NCBI GenBank assembly: GCA_047616645.1
Contig: JBLHIH010000090.1
Location: forward strand, 1 to 15,479
Source: JAHRVQ01 sp047616645
GTDB taxonomy: Bacteria; Pseudomonadota; Gammaproteobacteria; Pseudomonadales; Azotimanducaceae
Length of the DNA stretch: 15,479 bases
Direction: 5' to 3'
Shown here piece after piece: positions 14,397 to 15,479 of this stretch (the first letter of the stretch is position 1; every line of letters starts with the position of its first letter). Below the pieces are notes generated by a model that did no database searches, was not told where the DNA came from, and saw only the letters and a program-made list of their open reading frames with translations. Both the position numbers and the translations under genes were made by a program.

Positions 14397-15416
14397 ATGA
14401 GGATACTTCTAGCTGGGGGTGCAGGTTACATAGGTAGTCACACTGCAGTCGAGCTGATCAGCGCGGGTCATGAGATTATCATTATTGATAATTTATCGAA
14501 TAGCTCCGAGATTTCCATTAAGCGTGTGGAGCAAATTGCCAATGGAAAAATCATTTTCTATAAAAAGGATTTGCTACATCTGGCTGATATCGAAGCCATA
14601 TTCCAGACTGAACAAATCGATGCTGTCATACATTTTGCCGGTTTAAAAGCGGTAGGAGATTCAGTCTCCAATCCCCTGGATTATTATCATTGCAATATCA
14701 ATACCTCGATTAACCTTTGTCGCTTAATGCTTAAGTATGATGTTAAACGTTTGGTCTTTAGCTCCTCTGCCACGGTATACGGTGAGCCTACTGAGATGCC
14801 TATTTCTGAGACGACGCCCATCACCGATGCTACTAACCCTTATGGTAGAACAAAGTTAATCGTTGAGAAATTACTCGAAGATGTTTGTCGGGCAAACTCA
14901 GATTTTCATGTTGTTCGACTTCGTTATTTTAATCCAGGTGGTGCCCATAAAAGCGGTGAGATTGGTGAAGATCCAAATGGTAGACCCAATAATTTATTAC
15001 CTTTCATCACACAAACCGCGATAGGCAAGCAAGACGCGTTAACCATCTTTGGAAACGATTACCCCACACCAGATGGAACGTGCATACGAGACTATATTCA
15101 TATCGAAGATTTAGCCAAAGGACACGTGGCTGCTATCGAGAAATTACTAAGCAATCCAGGTCTTGTTAGCTATAACTTGGGAACAGGTACCGGTTATTCT
15201 GTTCTTGATATCGTCCAAGCATTCGAAAAAGCGAATGACATAAAACTACCTATAAAAATAGGTCCAAGACGCCCTGGTGATATCCCGATAAGTTATACCG
15301 CCGTAAGCTTGGCTAAAGAAGCACTAGGTTGGCAGGCAGAAAAAAACATTGAAGACATTTGTCGTGACGCATGGAATTGGCAAAAAAAATACCCTCGGGG
15401 TTATGAAAGTGAATAG
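14397..15416 (+). CDS. galE: UDP-glucose 4-epimerase (GalE), possibly also acting on UDP-GlcNAc
   Basis: This is a cytoplasmic NAD-dependent short-chain dehydrogenase-type epimerase of 339 residues (E. coli 338). GGAGYIGSH at 7-15 binds NAD, and D31 begins the DNLSNSS motif. The catalytic set S124, Y149 and K153 (SSSATVYG; NPYGRTK) falls at the same residue numbers as in E. coli. RYFNPGGAH and the C-terminal GPRRPGDIP segment are typical. At the gatekeeper position, Tyr299 in E. coli, this protein has Ser299. A small residue there is associated with enzymes that also interconvert UDP-GlcNAc and UDP-GalNAc. The ATG is fixed by homology; AAGGG abuts it, so initiation probably depends on coupling to the HAD gene. 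Its product would feed lipopolysaccharide or other surface polysaccharide. Confidence 0.94.
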   Translation: MRILLAGGAGYIGSHTAVELISAGHEIIIIDNLSNSSEISIKRVEQIANGKIIFYKKDLLHLADIEAIFQTEQIDAVIHFAGLKAVGDSVSNPLDYYHCNINTSINLCRLMLKYDVKRLVFSSSATVYGEPTEMPISETTPITDATNPYGRTKLIVEKLLEDVCRANSDFHVVRLRYFNPGGAHKSGEIGEDPNGRPNNLLPFITQTAIGKQDALTIFGNDYPTPDGTCIRDYIHIEDLAKGHVAAIEKLLSNPGLVSYNLGTGTGYSVLDIVQAFEKANDIKLPIKIGPRRPGDIPISYTAVSLAKEALGWQAEKNIEDICRDAWNWQKKYPRGYESE

Positions 15417-15479
15417 TGCCATCAACAGGTTAGTTAAACGTCATCCACCCGTTACAAAATGAAGAAAGTGTATCTCTGA
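15417..15479. other. Right-end intergenic stretch, no gene
   Basis: The last 63 bp after galE hold no clear terminator. An ATG at 15459 opens a frame that closes after six codons at the window edge (TGA 15477-15479), so it is not the start of a neighbouring gene. Confidence 0.5.

Noticed and set aside
15459..15479. Start of a next gene (ATGAAGAAAGTG)
   Set aside because: The frame closes at TGA after six codons.

Overview
The window looks like part of a gammaproteobacterial chromosome, probably from an aquatic or marine lineage. It is rather AT-rich. It carries a fabA-fabB operon for anaerobic-type unsaturated fatty acid synthesis, an LpxA-type lipid A acyltransferase, a GalE epimerase very close in length and numbering to the E. 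coli enzyme, a methionine aminopeptidase and a long GGDEF/EAL signalling gene. Species cannot be resolved from the sequence alone. No phage, IS element, tRNA, rRNA or CRISPR array was seen.

Left part (1-4510). The window opens inside a 23/24-bp tandem repeat array with at least ten copies. The stop codon of a small lipoprotein gene (minus strand) lies in its last copy. A methionine aminopeptidase gene diverges from the lipoprotein gene. Two efflux-type transporters follow on the minus strand, an MFS protein and a MATE protein. The 385 bp between them contain a consensus-like promoter and a strong intrinsic terminator just ahead of the MFS gene, so this interval may be a regulatory leader or encode a small RNA.

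Middle (4623-8390, plus strand). A PYROXD2/CrtI-like FAD oxidoreductase gene diverges from the MATE gene. Next is a REC-PAS-GGDEF-EAL regulator split into two frames. The break is close to an in-phase A AAA AAG heptamer, the classic bacterial -1 slippery sequence. Either this is a one-base loss in an A run or a product made by frameshifting. The EAL domain has lost most catalytic motifs and the GGDEF domain has atypical residues.

Right part (8422-15416). On the minus strand, fabA and fabB are tightly coupled and are followed by a Baeyer-Villiger monooxygenase and a glutathione S-transferase. On the plus strand, diverging from fabA, are an LpxA homologue outside the usual lpxD-fabZ-lpxA-lpxB setting, a HAD phosphatase-like gene and galE, the last two separated by 3 bp. 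Together fabA, fabB, the LpxA homologue and galE form an envelope-lipid and surface-sugar neighbourhood: FabA/FabB make unsaturated acyl chains, LpxA-type enzymes load hydroxyacyl chains on UDP-GlcNAc, and GalE supplies epimerised UDP-sugars.

No clearly new multi-gene system is visible. The best leads are the split regulator with its slippery heptamer, the promoter-terminator leader ahead of the MFS gene, the block-structured minisatellite, and the residue changes in the LpxA homologue and GalE.
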